DNA of 64,000 bases, taken from assembly GCF_000014145.1 (NCBI RefSeq), contig NC_008255.1, positions 1,303,501 to 1,367,500 on the forward strand, in the 5' to 3' direction. The stretch is from Cytophaga hutchinsonii ATCC 33406 (GTDB lineage: Bacteria; Bacteroidota; Bacteroidia; Cytophagales; Cytophagaceae). The position numbers and the translations under genes were made by a program. The stretch's first letter is position 1; each line of letters starts with the position of its first letter. The notes beneath the pieces were generated by a model. That model saw only the letters and a program-made list of their open reading frames with translations. It did not search any database and was not told the DNA's origin. Shown one piece after another: positions 1 to 9,335 of this stretch.

Positions 1-764
1 TGGAGAATAAAAAGATTTTCACCGGTATCATTCACGATATCTCCGAACTTCGGGAAGTAAAGGAAGCATTGGCCAAAGAACGTGATCTGAGTGAATTGAA
101 ATCGCGTTTTGTAACCATGGCTTCGCATGAGTTCCGTACACCGTTAAGCACGATCTTATCTTCTGTATCGCTTATATCCAGATATAATGATCCGAAAGAT
201 GAAGACAAGCGACTCAAGCATGTGAACCGGATCAAGTCATCCGTGAACAATTTAACGAGTATTCTGAATGACTTTTTATCGCTGAGCAGGCTTGAAGAAG
301 GCATGGTGCTGAATGATCCGATTGAATTTTCAATTCAGGAACTGCTGTATGAAGTGGTGGATGAAATGAATAGTATTCTGAAAGAAGGTCAGGTGATCAG
401 TATAAGCAAAGAGAACGAAATTCAAAAAGTATTTCTGGATAAAAATTTAGTACGCAACATTATGATCAACCTGGTTTCAAATGCGATTAAATATTCCGGA
501 GAAGGTCAGGAAATACGTATACAAACAGCGGCAACAGAACAGGTATTAAGCATTACAATTATAGATGAAGGTATTGGTATTCCGGAAGAAGACCAGTCGT
601 ATTTATTCAGCCGGTTCTTCCGGGCGCACAACGCCACAAATATTCCGGGTACAGGTTTAGGATTAAACATCGTAAAAAAATATCTGGATTTACTGCGCGG
701 GCGCATAGAGTTTACAAGCAAACAGTCACAGGGTACAACATTTATTGTTCAGATTCCTTTTTAA
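1..764 (+). CDS. Sensor histidine kinase, C-terminal part (5' end outside window)
   Basis: The reading frame is already open at base 3 and starts with the tail of a PAS-like domain (GIIHDISELREVKEAL), so the true start lies upstream. A HisKA dimerisation domain follows with the H-box SHEFRTPLS, whose histidine is the expected phosphorylation site. The ATPase domain shows the N-box (NLVSNAIKYS), G1 (DEGIGIP) and G2 (GTGLGLNIVKKYL), so the kinase core is complete. No membrane segment is visible in this part. The stop lies 14 bases before a receiver-CRP regulator, so the two are probably an operon and a cognate two-component pair. The proximity to cbb3 oxidase genes suggests a redox or oxygen role; this is inference and the signal is unknown. 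Confidence 0.93.
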   Translation, partial: ENKKIFTGIIHDISELREVKEALAKERDLSELKSRFVTMASHEFRTPLSTILSSVSLISRYNDPKDEDKRLKHVNRIKSSVNNLTSILNDFLSLSRLEEGMVLNDPIEFSIQELLYEVVDEMNSILKEGQVISISKENEIQKVFLDKNLVRNIMINLVSNAIKYSGEGQEIRIQTAATEQVLSITIIDEGIGIPEEDQSYLFSRFFRAHNATNIPGTGLGLNIVKKYLDLLRGRIEFTSKQSQGTTFIVQIPF

Positions 765-778
765 AACAAGCAGTTAAA

Positions 779-1846
779 ATGAAATCAATTTTAGTAATAG
801 AAGACAATCTAGAGGTAAGGGAAAATATCGCAGAAATACTGGAGCTGGCAGATTACAAGGTATTAACAGCAATGAACGGGAAAGTGGGAGTGGGACTTGC
901 AAAGCAATCCATCCCTGATTTGATCATTTGTGATGTAATGATGCCTGAACTGGATGGGTATGGTGTGCTCCATCTTCTATCAAAATCTCAGGAAACAGCT
1001 GTAATACCGTTTATATTTCTAACTGCTAAAACGGAAAAAAGTGATGTCCGTAAAGGTATGAACTTAGGCGCCGACGATTATTTAACAAAGCCGTTTGATG
1101 ATGTTGAACTGCTGGATGCGGTTGAAATCCGGCTGCGTAAAAAAGAATTGATTCGTAGTGCCGCTGTGGGCGGCGATCTGGATTCCATTCATAAAATTGT
1201 TTCTGAAGCAAGAGGCAATCAGGAATTGGAAAAACTTATTTCAGATCAGCGCAAGATCAGCCGGTTTAAAAAGAAACAGATTCTGTATTCAGAAGGCAAT
1301 AAAGCCAATTCCTTATATTTTATTGTAAGCGGAAAATTGAAAACCTATAAGACTAATGACGACGGGCGTGAGCTGATCACAGGTTTATATAAAGAAGGCG
1401 ATTTTCTGGGTTATATGAATCTGCTTGAAGGCAGTGATCACACCGAATCGGCCATGATGCTGGATGATTCAGAAATTCATATCATTCCCAAAGATGAATT
1501 TTTTGCAGTCTTGTTCAGCAGCAAAGATGTATCTGAAAAGTTCATTAAAATGCTTTCAGACAACCTGATTGAAAAGGAAGAACGTTTGCTGAAACTGGCA
1601 TATAACTCCGTGCGCAAGCGTGTAGCGGAATCGTTGTTTATGATCTATTCAAATTTTCATAAAGATGAAGATCCCTCAGATTTTACGATGGCTATTTACC
1701 GGGACGACCTGGCGGCTATTGCCGGTGCTTCCAAGGAGACAGTCATCCGTACTTTATCCGATTTTAAAGACGAAGGATTGATCAGTATTCAGGGAAGTAA
1801 GATCTCCATTATCAACCTGGATAAACTTCAGAAAATGAAAAATTAA
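779..1846 (+). CDS. Response regulator: receiver domain fused to CRP/FNR-type regulator
   Basis: The 355-residue protein opens with a receiver domain: acidic pocket ED at 8-9, probable phosphoacceptor Asp52 in CDVMMPELDG, Thr82 and Lys104 (LTKPF). From about 155 to 265 there is a cyclic-nucleotide-binding beta-barrel (YSEGNKANSLYFIVSGKLK), and at about 290-345 a CRP-type winged helix (LAAIAGASKETVIRTLSDF). The N-terminal cysteine cluster of FNR is absent, so direct Fe-S oxygen sensing is not supported; phosphorylation by the upstream kinase is the likelier input. It sits between that kinase and ccoI, upstream of the cbb3 genes, and is the best candidate regulator for the ATGAT-type palindromes before ccoS. 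Binding to those sites is inference. Confidence 0.93.
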   Translation: MKSILVIEDNLEVRENIAEILELADYKVLTAMNGKVGVGLAKQSIPDLIICDVMMPELDGYGVLHLLSKSQETAVIPFIFLTAKTEKSDVRKGMNLGADDYLTKPFDDVELLDAVEIRLRKKELIRSAAVGGDLDSIHKIVSEARGNQELEKLISDQRKISRFKKKQILYSEGNKANSLYFIVSGKLKTYKTNDDGRELITGLYKEGDFLGYMNLLEGSDHTESAMMLDDSEIHIIPKDEFFAVLFSSKDVSEKFIKMLSDNLIEKEERLLKLAYNSVRKRVAESLFMIYSNFHKDEDPSDFTMAIYRDDLAAIAGASKETVIRTLSDFKDEGLISIQGSKISIINLDKLQKMKN

Positions 1847-1874
1847 TCGTACTGTTTCACTTCAATGCATTCAT

Positions 1875-4274
1875 ATGGAATTGACTGTTGTTACGGAAAG
1901 TATTTTGTGTACACATTGCGGCCAGGCATGCGAAGATCATTCCATTCATATTAATGAACAGTATTTCTGCTGCAGCGGCTGTAAAACCGTATACGAAATT
2001 CTGAATGAACACGATCTCTGTACCTATTATGAACTTGATACTTCTGCAGGTATTAAGGTCCGGTCATCCATTGGTGATGCATATGCATATCTGGATCAGG
2101 CAGATATTGCAGATTCGCTGGTTGATTTTAAAAATGATTCAACCGTTGTTATACATTTTTTTATTCCTTCTATTCATTGCAGTTCCTGCCTGTGGTTACT
2201 GGAAAAACTTTATACGATTGAACCGGGCATTATCCGCTCGGATGTAAGCTTTACCAAAAAAGAGATTTCAATTACCTATAACAGTTCTGTCGTAAACCTG
2301 CGTCGTATCGTAGAGTTGATGGATTCGCTTGGTTACGCACCACACATACAACTGAATAAAACAACAGAGAAAGAAACGCCTGAAACCAACCGCAGTGTTT
2401 TTTATAAACTGGTAGTAGCAGGTTTTTGTGCTTCGAATAGTATGTTGATGAGTTTCCCGGAATACCTGGGGCTTGACAGGGAAATAGAAGGGATGTATGC
2501 AGAGGTATTCGGATACATTTCTATTGCGCTTGGTTTACCTGTATTATTTTATTCCGCATCTGATTTTTATATCGCTGCCTGGAAAGGAATAAAAAACAAA
2601 ATGATCAACCTGGATATGCCCATTACGATTGGTATGACAGCGTTATTTTCCCGAAGTGTATATGAAATACTGACCCATACCAGCGCAGGGTATATTGATT
2701 CGTTTACAGGTCTGGTCTTTTTTCTGCTCATCGGTAAATGGTATCAAAGCAAAGTATATCAATCGATGTCGTTTGACCGCGATTATCAATCGTATTTTCC
2801 GGTAGCGGTAAACAGAGTTGAGGCCGATGGGCTGAAACCAGCTGCTATTTCTACGCTTCGTGCAGGAGAGGAGATCGTAATCCGTTCACAGGAGATTATT
2901 CCGGCAGATGCAACATTAATAAGCGAAAGCGCATACATCGATTATAGTTTTGTTACAGGTGAATCACTGCCTGTTAAAAAACATAAAGGTGAATTGATCT
3001 ATGCCGGTGGCAGACAAACAAAGGAAAGTATTCACCTGCGCATAGAAAAAGAGGTGTCACAGAGTCATTTACTGCAGCTGTGGAATAATCAGGTGTTTGA
3101 TAAATCGAAAGGCGGCAATTCTGTTTCGCAGCTTGCAGATCGCTTCGGCCGTAATTTTACCATTGCTTTATTGATATTGAGTGCTATAACATTCGGATAT
3201 TGGTATACCATTAATATTGCTGCAGCATTTAATGCATTAACAGCTGTCTTGATTGTAGCGTGTCCGTGTGCGCTGGCGTTATCCATTCCGTTTGCTTATG
3301 GTAATGCGATTCGTATTCTGGCAAAAAAAGGATTGTTTTTACGGAGTACAGAGGTAGTTGAAAAACTTGCACACATAGATACAATTGTATTTGATAAAAC
3401 GGGTACGATTACCCAATCCGACCAGTCTGCGGTTACCTTTTATGGAAATAAACTCACCATGGAACAGCTTGGCTGTATTTATGCAGTCGTGCAGCATTCG
3501 ACGCACCCGCTAAGCATGAAGCTTGCTGCCTATTTAAAACCGCACGCATTACATTATGTTGTTTCTGATTTTGAAGAAATTTCAGGAAAAGGCCTGCAGG
3601 CAAGCATTGCAGGTAATAATTATAAAATCGGATCGGCAGCTTTTACACAGCGAAGAGAGGCGGGTACATTAGCCGGAGCATATGTTGGTATTTCTGTAAA
3701 TGATGTATTTTACGGTTACTATATCTTCCGGAATAAATATCGGATGCACATGGACACATTGATACAGCAGCTGAAAGGTACATACCGGTTGTATGTATTG
3801 TCCGGAGATAATGATACGGAAAAAAAACAGCTGGAAGCTATTTTTCCGGAAGCAGAAAATATTATTTTTAATCAAAGCCCCGAAGATAAGCTCGCCTTCA
3901 TATCCGGGCTGCAACAGCAGGGAAAACAGGTTTTAATGTTGGGCGATGGGTTGAATGATGCCGGTGCATTAAAGCAGAGTAATGTAGGTATTTCTGTTTC
4001 AGAAGAAGTGTATAATTTTTCCCCATCCTGCGATGGTATTATGGATGCATTATATATTTCTTCATTGAGTCGTATGTTAAACTTTAGTAGAGGAACGGTA
4101 AAAGCGGTAAAAGCAACATTATTATTTTCCATTTTATATAACATTGTTGTCATTACACTGGCAGTTCAAGGCCTGTTCAGTCCGCTTGTTGCAGCGGTGA
4201 TTATGCCGGTAAGTTCTGTTACGGTTGTATTAATGGTTGTTTTGACAACAAATGTGCTTGCCCGGAAAATGTGA
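1875..4274 (+). CDS. ccoI: Copper-translocating P1B-type ATPase for cbb3 oxidase assembly (CcoI/FixI)
   Basis: This 799-residue P-type ATPase has a Cys-rich N-terminus (Cys12, 15, 19, 32, 33, 36, 49), the zinc-ribbon-like metal-binding module found on CcoI proteins, followed by an HMA-like segment with HCSSC at 101-105. The membrane CPC motif is at 463-465, the catalytic Asp507 lies in DKTGT, TGES marks the actuator domain and GDGLNDAGAL the hinge. Family knowledge: CcoI moves copper for the CuB centre of cbb3 oxidase. The other ccoI-type partners (ccoS, ccoG, ccoH, ccoNOQP) are in the same window, which supports this over a detoxifying CopA. It follows the hybrid regulator by 28 bases on the same strand and may be co-transcribed. 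Confidence 0.93.
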   Translation: MELTVVTESILCTHCGQACEDHSIHINEQYFCCSGCKTVYEILNEHDLCTYYELDTSAGIKVRSSIGDAYAYLDQADIADSLVDFKNDSTVVIHFFIPSIHCSSCLWLLEKLYTIEPGIIRSDVSFTKKEISITYNSSVVNLRRIVELMDSLGYAPHIQLNKTTEKETPETNRSVFYKLVVAGFCASNSMLMSFPEYLGLDREIEGMYAEVFGYISIALGLPVLFYSASDFYIAAWKGIKNKMINLDMPITIGMTALFSRSVYEILTHTSAGYIDSFTGLVFFLLIGKWYQSKVYQSMSFDRDYQSYFPVAVNRVEADGLKPAAISTLRAGEEIVIRSQEIIPADATLISESAYIDYSFVTGESLPVKKHKGELIYAGGRQTKESIHLRIEKEVSQSHLLQLWNNQVFDKSKGGNSVSQLADRFGRNFTIALLILSAITFGYWYTINIAAAFNALTAVLIVACPCALALSIPFAYGNAIRILAKKGLFLRSTEVVEKLAHIDTIVFDKTGTITQSDQSAVTFYGNKLTMEQLGCIYAVVQHSTHPLSMKLAAYLKPHALHYVVSDFEEISGKGLQASIAGNNYKIGSAAFTQRREAGTLAGAYVGISVNDVFYGYYIFRNKYRMHMDTLIQQLKGTYRLYVLSGDNDTEKKQLEAIFPEAENIIFNQSPEDKLAFISGLQQQGKQVLMLGDGLNDAGALKQSNVGISVSEEVYNFSPSCDGIMDALYISSLSRMLNFSRGTVKAVKATLLFSILYNIVVITLAVQGLFSPLVAAVIMPVSSVTVVLMVVLTTNVLARKM

Positions 4275-4426
4275 TTTTATTGTCTAATAATTGGATTTTA
4301 TTTTATTTTTTTATTAATTGAATTAGAATTACTTACATGCTTTTACGTGTTTTGTTTACCGTAGGTAATTCATGATTTGAATAGCTTTCAGTTTATTTTT
4401 AACAGTTAAACAAACAGTATTTTTAC

Positions 4427-4705
4427 ATGGAAAGGTATATGAATAGTACAGGTAAATCGGAAATTACCCACTATGAAACAGGAGATGTATTCATCCGCAT
4501 TCAGTATAGAAAAAGTATCGTTGAATATAACGCATCCATGGTCTCGCAGAAACATGTTGAGGCAATGAAACTGCTTGCAGCAAAAGGATCTGGTTTATCA
4601 CGCTATATTGACAAGAATATTGTTCATGCAAAACCCAAACAAAAATCAGCACCCCAAACGCAGGGCCTGCGCAGATTGTTGGGTTTGCTTCCGTTTTTCA
4701 GATAA
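4427..4705 (+). CDS. Small conserved-looking hypothetical protein, 92 aa
   Basis: I do not recognise this family. The protein is soluble-looking, with no signal peptide or membrane segment, a mixed N-terminal part and a basic C-terminus (KPKQKSAP, then LRRLLGLLPFFR). A second ATG four codons in is an alternative start. It stands alone between ccoI and a universal stress protein, preceded by about 150 bases of A/T-rich sequence. The ORF is uninterrupted and codon use resembles the neighbours, so it is probably real, but no function can be given. Confidence 0.6.
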   Translation: MERYMNSTGKSEITHYETGDVFIRIQYRKSIVEYNASMVSQKHVEAMKLLAAKGSGLSRYIDKNIVHAKPKQKSAPQTQGLRRLLGLLPFFR

Positions 4706-4849
4706 TAATTCTTATAAATTATTTTTTAAATACGTTATCGTTTTATAAAACCTGAAAAATGATAGCACGTTCGTTTATAATCCGTATAAAACTGTATTGA
4801 CCTTATTGTCTATTTAAGCTAATTTGTTGCAAACCAATACTTGTTAGCA

Positions 4850-5686
4850 ATGATTAGAAATGTATTAATTCCAGTAGATTTTAGTGATGTTTCAATGAAT
4901 GCAATTGAATATGTGAAACATCTGACCCGAAAAATGAGCTGCACGATTTTTTTGTTTCACAGCAAAAGAATGATTGTAACTCCTGATCAGGCTATACAAA
5001 CAATGTATAATGGCATGTTCGATGATGCTGACGACTTAAATTTAAATCAGCATATGGATGAACTGGCTGCCGGCCTGGCCAGTGAATACATTACAGTTAA
5101 TAAGGTTATCCGGATCGGTTCTTTAGCCGAAGATATCAGCAATGTTGTAAAAGAACATAATATAGATTTGATTGTTTCCGGAACGAATGGAGCAGGCAAT
5201 ATTGAAGGACTGTTTTTGGGAACAAATTCAGTTGGTATATTTAAGCACGTTACCTGTCCTGTATTGATCATTCCTTCAAATTGTAATTTCAGACTTATAA
5301 AAAAAATCCTTTACGCTATCGATTTTCAGGAAGGCCATTCAAAAGAATTAAAAAGAGTTTGCAGGTTTGCGGAACTGTTTGATGCAGAAGTAAACGTTAT
5401 ATATATAAATACAGAAGCATCTATATACAGCGATGCAAAAGAAAAGCTGGATCAGCTTGCAGAAATACATGTCAATGAAATTAAATACAATAAAATTTCA
5501 TATACTGTAAGCCACGATGATACGGTATTTGAAGGGCTGGAAAAGGAAATTGCTTCCGGATATATTGATGTAATTTGTATGGCCACAGGTAAAAAAAGTT
5601 TTTTAGAAGAACTGTTTTTTAAAAGCAATACAAAAGAAATGGCCTTTCACACACGTATACCTTTACTGGTTGTACATTTAAATTAA
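4850..5686 (+). CDS. Universal stress protein, tandem UspA domains
   Basis: The 278-residue protein contains two Usp folds, about 1-140 and 145-278. The first begins RNVLIPVDFSD and ends with GTNGAGNIEGLFLGTNS, the ATP-binding G-x2-G-x9-G(S/T) motif of ATP-type Usp proteins. The second (KILYAIDF) has only a weak version ending in HTRIPLLVVHL. I chose the ATG at 4850 rather than a TTG nine bases upstream because MIRNVLIP is the usual family start. Usp genes often accompany low-oxygen respiratory genes in Bacteroidota and this one sits between ccoI and the ccoS-NOQP cluster. The target process is unknown. A strong hairpin follows the stop. Confidence 0.9.
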   Translation: MIRNVLIPVDFSDVSMNAIEYVKHLTRKMSCTIFLFHSKRMIVTPDQAIQTMYNGMFDDADDLNLNQHMDELAAGLASEYITVNKVIRIGSLAEDISNVVKEHNIDLIVSGTNGAGNIEGLFLGTNSVGIFKHVTCPVLIIPSNCNFRLIKKILYAIDFQEGHSKELKRVCRFAELFDAEVNVIYINTEASIYSDAKEKLDQLAEIHVNEIKYNKISYTVSHDDTVFEGLEKEIASGYIDVICMATGKKSFLEELFFKSNTKEMAFHTRIPLLVVHLN

Positions 5687-5705
5687 CAGAAATCTACGGA
5701 AAGAA

Positions 5706-5746
5706 AAAGAGCGGGCTGTCAGATATGATCTGATACCTCGCTCTTT
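5706..5746. terminator. Bidirectional terminator-like hairpin
   Basis: Arms AAAGAGCG (5706-5713) and CGCTCTTT (5739-5746) enclose a second inner stem, TCAGAT/ATCTGA, and are flanked by A-rich and T-rich tracts. It lies between the convergent usp and desaturase genes and can serve both. Confidence 0.8.
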
Positions 5747-5786
5747 ATTTTCTAAAACTATCCGGTATTTTTCAGGTCCGGATTTT

Positions 5787-6533
5787 TTACATGTAATTCA
5801 AATCATTATTCCGTTTTAATTTGATGATGTGAAAGGCATTGAAAAATAAGATGATCGGGTAGGCCGGATCAAATTCGTGCCACTTAACACCAAAATTAGC
5901 ACGGCCACCAAGTTTGTGATGGTTGTTGTGATAGCTTTCTCCAAACATGAGAAAATCAACAGGCAGTAAGTTTTTAGCCGTATCATTAACTACAAAGTTT
6001 ACATAACCATATTTATGGGCAAACCAATTAATAATAGCTCCGTGTACAGGGCCCATCAGATAATGAATCGGTAGTAATAAAAACATCCACCAATGTGTTG
6101 CAAAATATACATAGAACAGGGTATAGGCAGTACCCCACGCAACACGTGAAAACCAATTGTCTCCCATCTTTTCTATAAATCCCCAGTAAGGTACATTTTT
6201 TTTATACTTCGGATCAAGCTCTATGCGTCCGTGTAAAATGTCATTATAAATATTTTTAGTCTTCCACATCATATCAAACATTCCGGTAGAATATTTAGGA
6301 GAGTGCGGATCTTTATCTGTATCTGCATAGGTGTGATGCAGACGGTGCATCACACCATATGCATAGGGACTCAGATAAGATGAACCCTGAAACAGCCACG
6401 TAAGTATGTAAAAGAATTTTTCCCAGCCTTTAGACATGGTAAACATTTGATGTGCGGCATACCGGTGCAGAAAGAATGTCTGCATAAATAAAGATAGATA
6501 CCAATGCGCAACAAAGAATAGTAAGATAATCAT
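5787..6533 (-). CDS. Membrane fatty-acid desaturase (acyl-CoA desaturase family)
   Basis: The 248-residue protein has the three histidine boxes of integral-membrane di-iron desaturases: HRYAAH near residue 24, HRLHH in the middle and HNNHH near residue 204. Hydrophobic segments surround them, as expected for a protein that introduces a double bond into membrane acyl chains using O2. It is shorter than eukaryotic stearoyl-CoA desaturases because it lacks N- and C-terminal extensions, which is normal in bacteria. It is transcribed divergently from the ccoS-ccoNO operon with about 280 bases between them, so a shared oxygen-responsive control region is possible (inference). Position of the double bond and the electron donor cannot be told from the sequence. 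Confidence 0.9.
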   Translation of the reverse strand: MIILLFFVAHWYLSLFMQTFFLHRYAAHQMFTMSKGWEKFFYILTWLFQGSSYLSPYAYGVMHRLHHTYADTDKDPHSPKYSTGMFDMMWKTKNIYNDILHGRIELDPKYKKNVPYWGFIEKMGDNWFSRVAWGTAYTLFYVYFATHWWMFLLLPIHYLMGPVHGAIINWFAHKYGYVNFVVNDTAKNLLPVDFLMFGESYHNNHHKLGGRANFGVKWHEFDPAYPIILFFNAFHIIKLKRNNDLNYM

Positions 6534-6588
6534 ATCAACGTTGATTCAGTTTATTTTTCAAAAGTATGCAGCATTTCGTTTTTTGTTC

Positions 6589-6602
6589 ATGATAAAAATC
6601 AT
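6589..6602. promoter_or_regulatory. FNR/CRP-like palindrome 1
   Basis: ATGAT-AAAA-ATCAT is a perfect palindrome of the 5-4-5 layout used by CRP/FNR-family regulators (compare FNR TTGAT-N4-ATCAA). It lies in the divergent region between the desaturase and ccoS. A CRP-type regulator is encoded 5 kb upstream. Occupation is inferred only. Confidence 0.45.
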
Positions 6603-6726
6603 ACATGCAAACAGCATACATCACATGTGTAAAATGCTTGTATAATATGGTTGTTTAAAAATATTCTAGCTGATAAATACTGCTGAATGCCATGTAATAC
6701 AAGAGGTACAGCTGTTTGTTGGAATA

Positions 6727-6740
6727 ATGATAATTGTCAT
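6727..6740. promoter_or_regulatory. FNR/CRP-like palindrome 2
   Basis: ATGAT-AATT-GTCAT has the same 5-4-5 layout as the element at 6589, with one mismatch, and lies 76 bases before the ccoS start. A further inverted pair TCATAC/GTATGA sits at 6759-6778. The repetition in one intergenic region makes a regulatory role more likely than chance, but it is untested. Confidence 0.4.
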
Positions 6741-6815
6741 GTAATGCATTGGTCAATCTCATACTATAGAAGGTATGACTTGAGTTACTTTGTTCCGGAA
6801 TAACCAATCACAATA

Positions 6816-6983
6816 ATGAGTGTATTATTCATCTTAATAGGAATAAGTCTGCTGGTTGCTATCTGTTTTTTAGCAGCCTGTATATGGTCTATAAAAGATG
6901 GACAATACGACGATGAAGATACACCTGCTCATCGCATGCTTTTTGATGATGTTCCAAAAAATAAAACAACAAATAATAAATAG
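6816..6983 (+). CDS. ccoS: cbb3 oxidase assembly protein CcoS
   Basis: This short gene encodes 55 residues: one N-terminal membrane helix (SVLFILIGISLLVAICFLAA) followed by WSIKDGQYDDEDTPAHRMLFDD. That layout, one helix then a W-x5-GQ(Y/F)-(D/E)-D motif, is characteristic of CcoS/FixS. CcoS is needed for cofactor insertion into cbb3 oxidase. The stop is five bases before ccoNO, so it opens the operon. Confidence 0.92.
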   Translation: MSVLFILIGISLLVAICFLAACIWSIKDGQYDDEDTPAHRMLFDDVPKNKTTNNK

Positions 6984-6988
6984 AGTAT

Positions 6989-9127
6989 ATGAACAACAAC
7001 ACGCTCGAAAAATTTTCCTATGACAATATAATTGTCAGGAATTTTATTTTTGCAACAATGATCTGGGGAGTGATCGGTATGGTGGTAGGTTTGTTAGCTG
7101 CCCTGCAACTGGTTTTTCCAGTATTGAATTTTGCAGATATTACTACGTTTGGCCGTATACGGCCATTGCATACAAATGCGGTTATTTTTGCCTTTGTAGG
7201 TAATGGTATTTTTTCCGGTGTATATTATTCCTTACAGCGTTTATGTAAAGCACGTATGTTCAGCGATACCTTAAGCAGGATAAACTTCTGGGGCTGGCAG
7301 CTGATCATTGTTTCAGCAGTGGCAACCTTACCTTTTGGCATCACAACAAGTAAAGAATATGCCGAGCTGGAATGGCCGATTGATATTGCAATTACGATCA
7401 TCTGGGTTGTTTTTGGCTGGAACATGTTTGGTACCATTCTTAAAAGAAGACAGCAGCATTTATATGTAGCCATCTGGTTTTATATCGGTACGTTTGTAAC
7501 CGTTGCCGTACTCCACCTTGTTAACTCGTTTGAAATTCCGGTAACATTTCTGAAAAGTTATTCCTGGTATGCAGGTGTACAAGATGCACTGGTGCAATGG
7601 TGGTATGGCCACAATGCTGTTGCATTCTTTTTAACAACGCCATACTTAGGGCTTATGTATTACTTTGTTCCTAAAGCGGCCAACAGACCCGTTTATTCCT
7701 ATCGTCTTTCCATCATTCACTTCTGGGCATTGATATTTATGTATATCTGGGCCGGGCCGCACCACTTGCTTTATACGGCCTTGCCAGACTGGGCGCAGAC
7801 GTTGGGTGTTGTATTCTCTGTTATGTTGATTGCTCCTTCCTGGGGAGGCATGCTCAATGGGTTACTAACTTTACGCAGTGTGTGGGATAAAGTACGCGTG
7901 GAACCGGTATTGAAATTTTTTGTTGTAGCCATTACAGCTTATGGCATGGCTACTTTTGAAGGACCTATGCTTTCTTTAAAAAGTGTAAATGCAATTGCAC
8001 ACTATACAGATTGGATCGTGGCACACGTACACGTAGGTGCACTTGGCTGGAATGGGTTCTTAACATTTGGTATGATTTACTGGCTGATCCCGCGTATGTA
8101 TAAAACGGAATTATTCTCAACCAGACTTGCCAACTTCCATTTCTGGATCGGCACCCTTGGTATCCTCTTTTATGCATTGCCGATGTATTGGGCCGGCTTT
8201 ACACAAAGTGCCATGTGGAAAGAATTTACACAGGATGGCGTATTAGCGTATCCGAATTTCCTTGAAACAGTATTGCAGCTTCGTACCATGTACATGCTTC
8301 GCGCATTGGGTGGTGTGTTTTACCTCACAGGTGTTATTGTGATGTGTTATAACATTGCTAAAACAGTAGCTGCAGCAACGGTATTTGAGAAAAACGAAGA
8401 AGCGGAAGCTCCTGCATTACCTGCTGTATATCACGCACACAAAGGTGATCACTGGCACCGATGGATCGAACGCAAACCAATACAATTGATGTTTTTCAGT
8501 TTGATTGTGATTCTGATTGGCGGGATGGTAGAAATGATTCCGACATTTCTGGTTAAATCAAATATTCCTACAATCAGGTCGGTTAAACCTTATACACCGC
8601 TTGAACTCGAAGGCCGTGATATTTACATCCGCGAAGGATGTAACAACTGCCACTCTCAAATGGTGCGTCCGTTCCGTTCTGAGACCGTTCGGTATGGCGA
8701 GTATTCCAAAGCAGGAGAGTTTGTGTACGACCACCCGCATTTGTGGGGTTCTAAACGTACCGGTCCGGATTTACATCGTGTTGGCGGCAAATATCCAAAC
8801 TCCTGGCATTACAACCACATGCTCGATCCAACACTTACTTCACCGAATTCCATCATGCCGGCATATGCTTCGATGTTAGAAAATATACTGGATATTTCCG
8901 ATACCGAAAAAAAGATAGCAGCCATGCGTACACTTGGCGTGCCATATGCGGAAGGATATGAAAAAAATGTTCATGCAGAAATGCGTATACAGGCCGACGC
9001 AATTGTGAAAAGCCTGGCTGCAGATAATATTAAAGTGACCAGGGATAAAGAAATTATTGCAATGATTGCTTACCTGCAGCGCCTTGGTACAGATATTAAA
9101 GTTAACGATTCAACTTCAATCAAATAA
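6989..9127 (+). CDS. ccoNO: cbb3-type cytochrome c oxidase, fused subunits I and II (CcoN-CcoO)
   Basis: The 712-residue protein joins the two core subunits of cbb3 oxidase. Residues about 15-480 are CcoN: many membrane helices with haem and CuB ligands in RPLHTN, WWYGHNAVAFF and AHVHVGALGW. Residues about 505-712 are CcoO: a membrane anchor (FFSLIVILIGGMVEMIP), then a haem c site CNNCH at 551-555 followed by QMVRPFRSE. In proteobacteria these are separate genes; the fusion is known from Bacteroidota. The linker carries a short acidic and His-containing stretch. The enzyme reduces O2 to water with high affinity and pumps protons. It is tightly spaced with ccoS and ccoQ. Confidence 0.96.
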   Translation: MNNNTLEKFSYDNIIVRNFIFATMIWGVIGMVVGLLAALQLVFPVLNFADITTFGRIRPLHTNAVIFAFVGNGIFSGVYYSLQRLCKARMFSDTLSRINFWGWQLIIVSAVATLPFGITTSKEYAELEWPIDIAITIIWVVFGWNMFGTILKRRQQHLYVAIWFYIGTFVTVAVLHLVNSFEIPVTFLKSYSWYAGVQDALVQWWYGHNAVAFFLTTPYLGLMYYFVPKAANRPVYSYRLSIIHFWALIFMYIWAGPHHLLYTALPDWAQTLGVVFSVMLIAPSWGGMLNGLLTLRSVWDKVRVEPVLKFFVVAITAYGMATFEGPMLSLKSVNAIAHYTDWIVAHVHVGALGWNGFLTFGMIYWLIPRMYKTELFSTRLANFHFWIGTLGILFYALPMYWAGFTQSAMWKEFTQDGVLAYPNFLETVLQLRTMYMLRALGGVFYLTGVIVMCYNIAKTVAAATVFEKNEEAEAPALPAVYHAHKGDHWHRWIERKPIQLMFFSLIVILIGGMVEMIPTFLVKSNIPTIRSVKPYTPLELEGRDIYIREGCNNCHSQMVRPFRSETVRYGEYSKAGEFVYDHPHLWGSKRTGPDLHRVGGKYPNSWHYNHMLDPTLTSPNSIMPAYASMLENILDISDTEKKIAAMRTLGVPYAEGYEKNVHAEMRIQADAIVKSLAADNIKVTRDKEIIAMIAYLQRLGTDIKVNDSTSIK

Positions 9128-9130
9128 GAT

Positions 9131-9322
9131 ATGCTAAAGTTTATCAAATCACACATGTCAACGATAGGCGGCATTGAGATCTACCCCTTGATATCGTTCA
9201 TTATTTTCTTTGTATTCTTTTTGATTGTAGCCATTCTGGTTTTTAAAGAAAGCAAAGAAAATATTTCAATCATGTCCAATCTTCCTCTGGAAGATGAAAC
9301 AGAGCATTCTTCTAACATCTAA
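9131..9322 (+). CDS. ccoQ: cbb3 oxidase small subunit CcoQ
   Basis: The 63-residue protein has one membrane helix (YPLISFIIFFVFFLIVAILVF is its core) followed by a short polar acidic tail, the layout of CcoQ/FixQ. It begins three bases after ccoNO. CcoQ stabilises the oxidase complex. The assignment rests on size, topology and position between ccoNO and ccoP, as the family is weakly conserved. Confidence 0.82.
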   Translation: MLKFIKSHMSTIGGIEIYPLISFIIFFVFFLIVAILVFKESKENISIMSNLPLEDETEHSSNI

Positions 9323-9335
9323 TAAAATCAGATAT

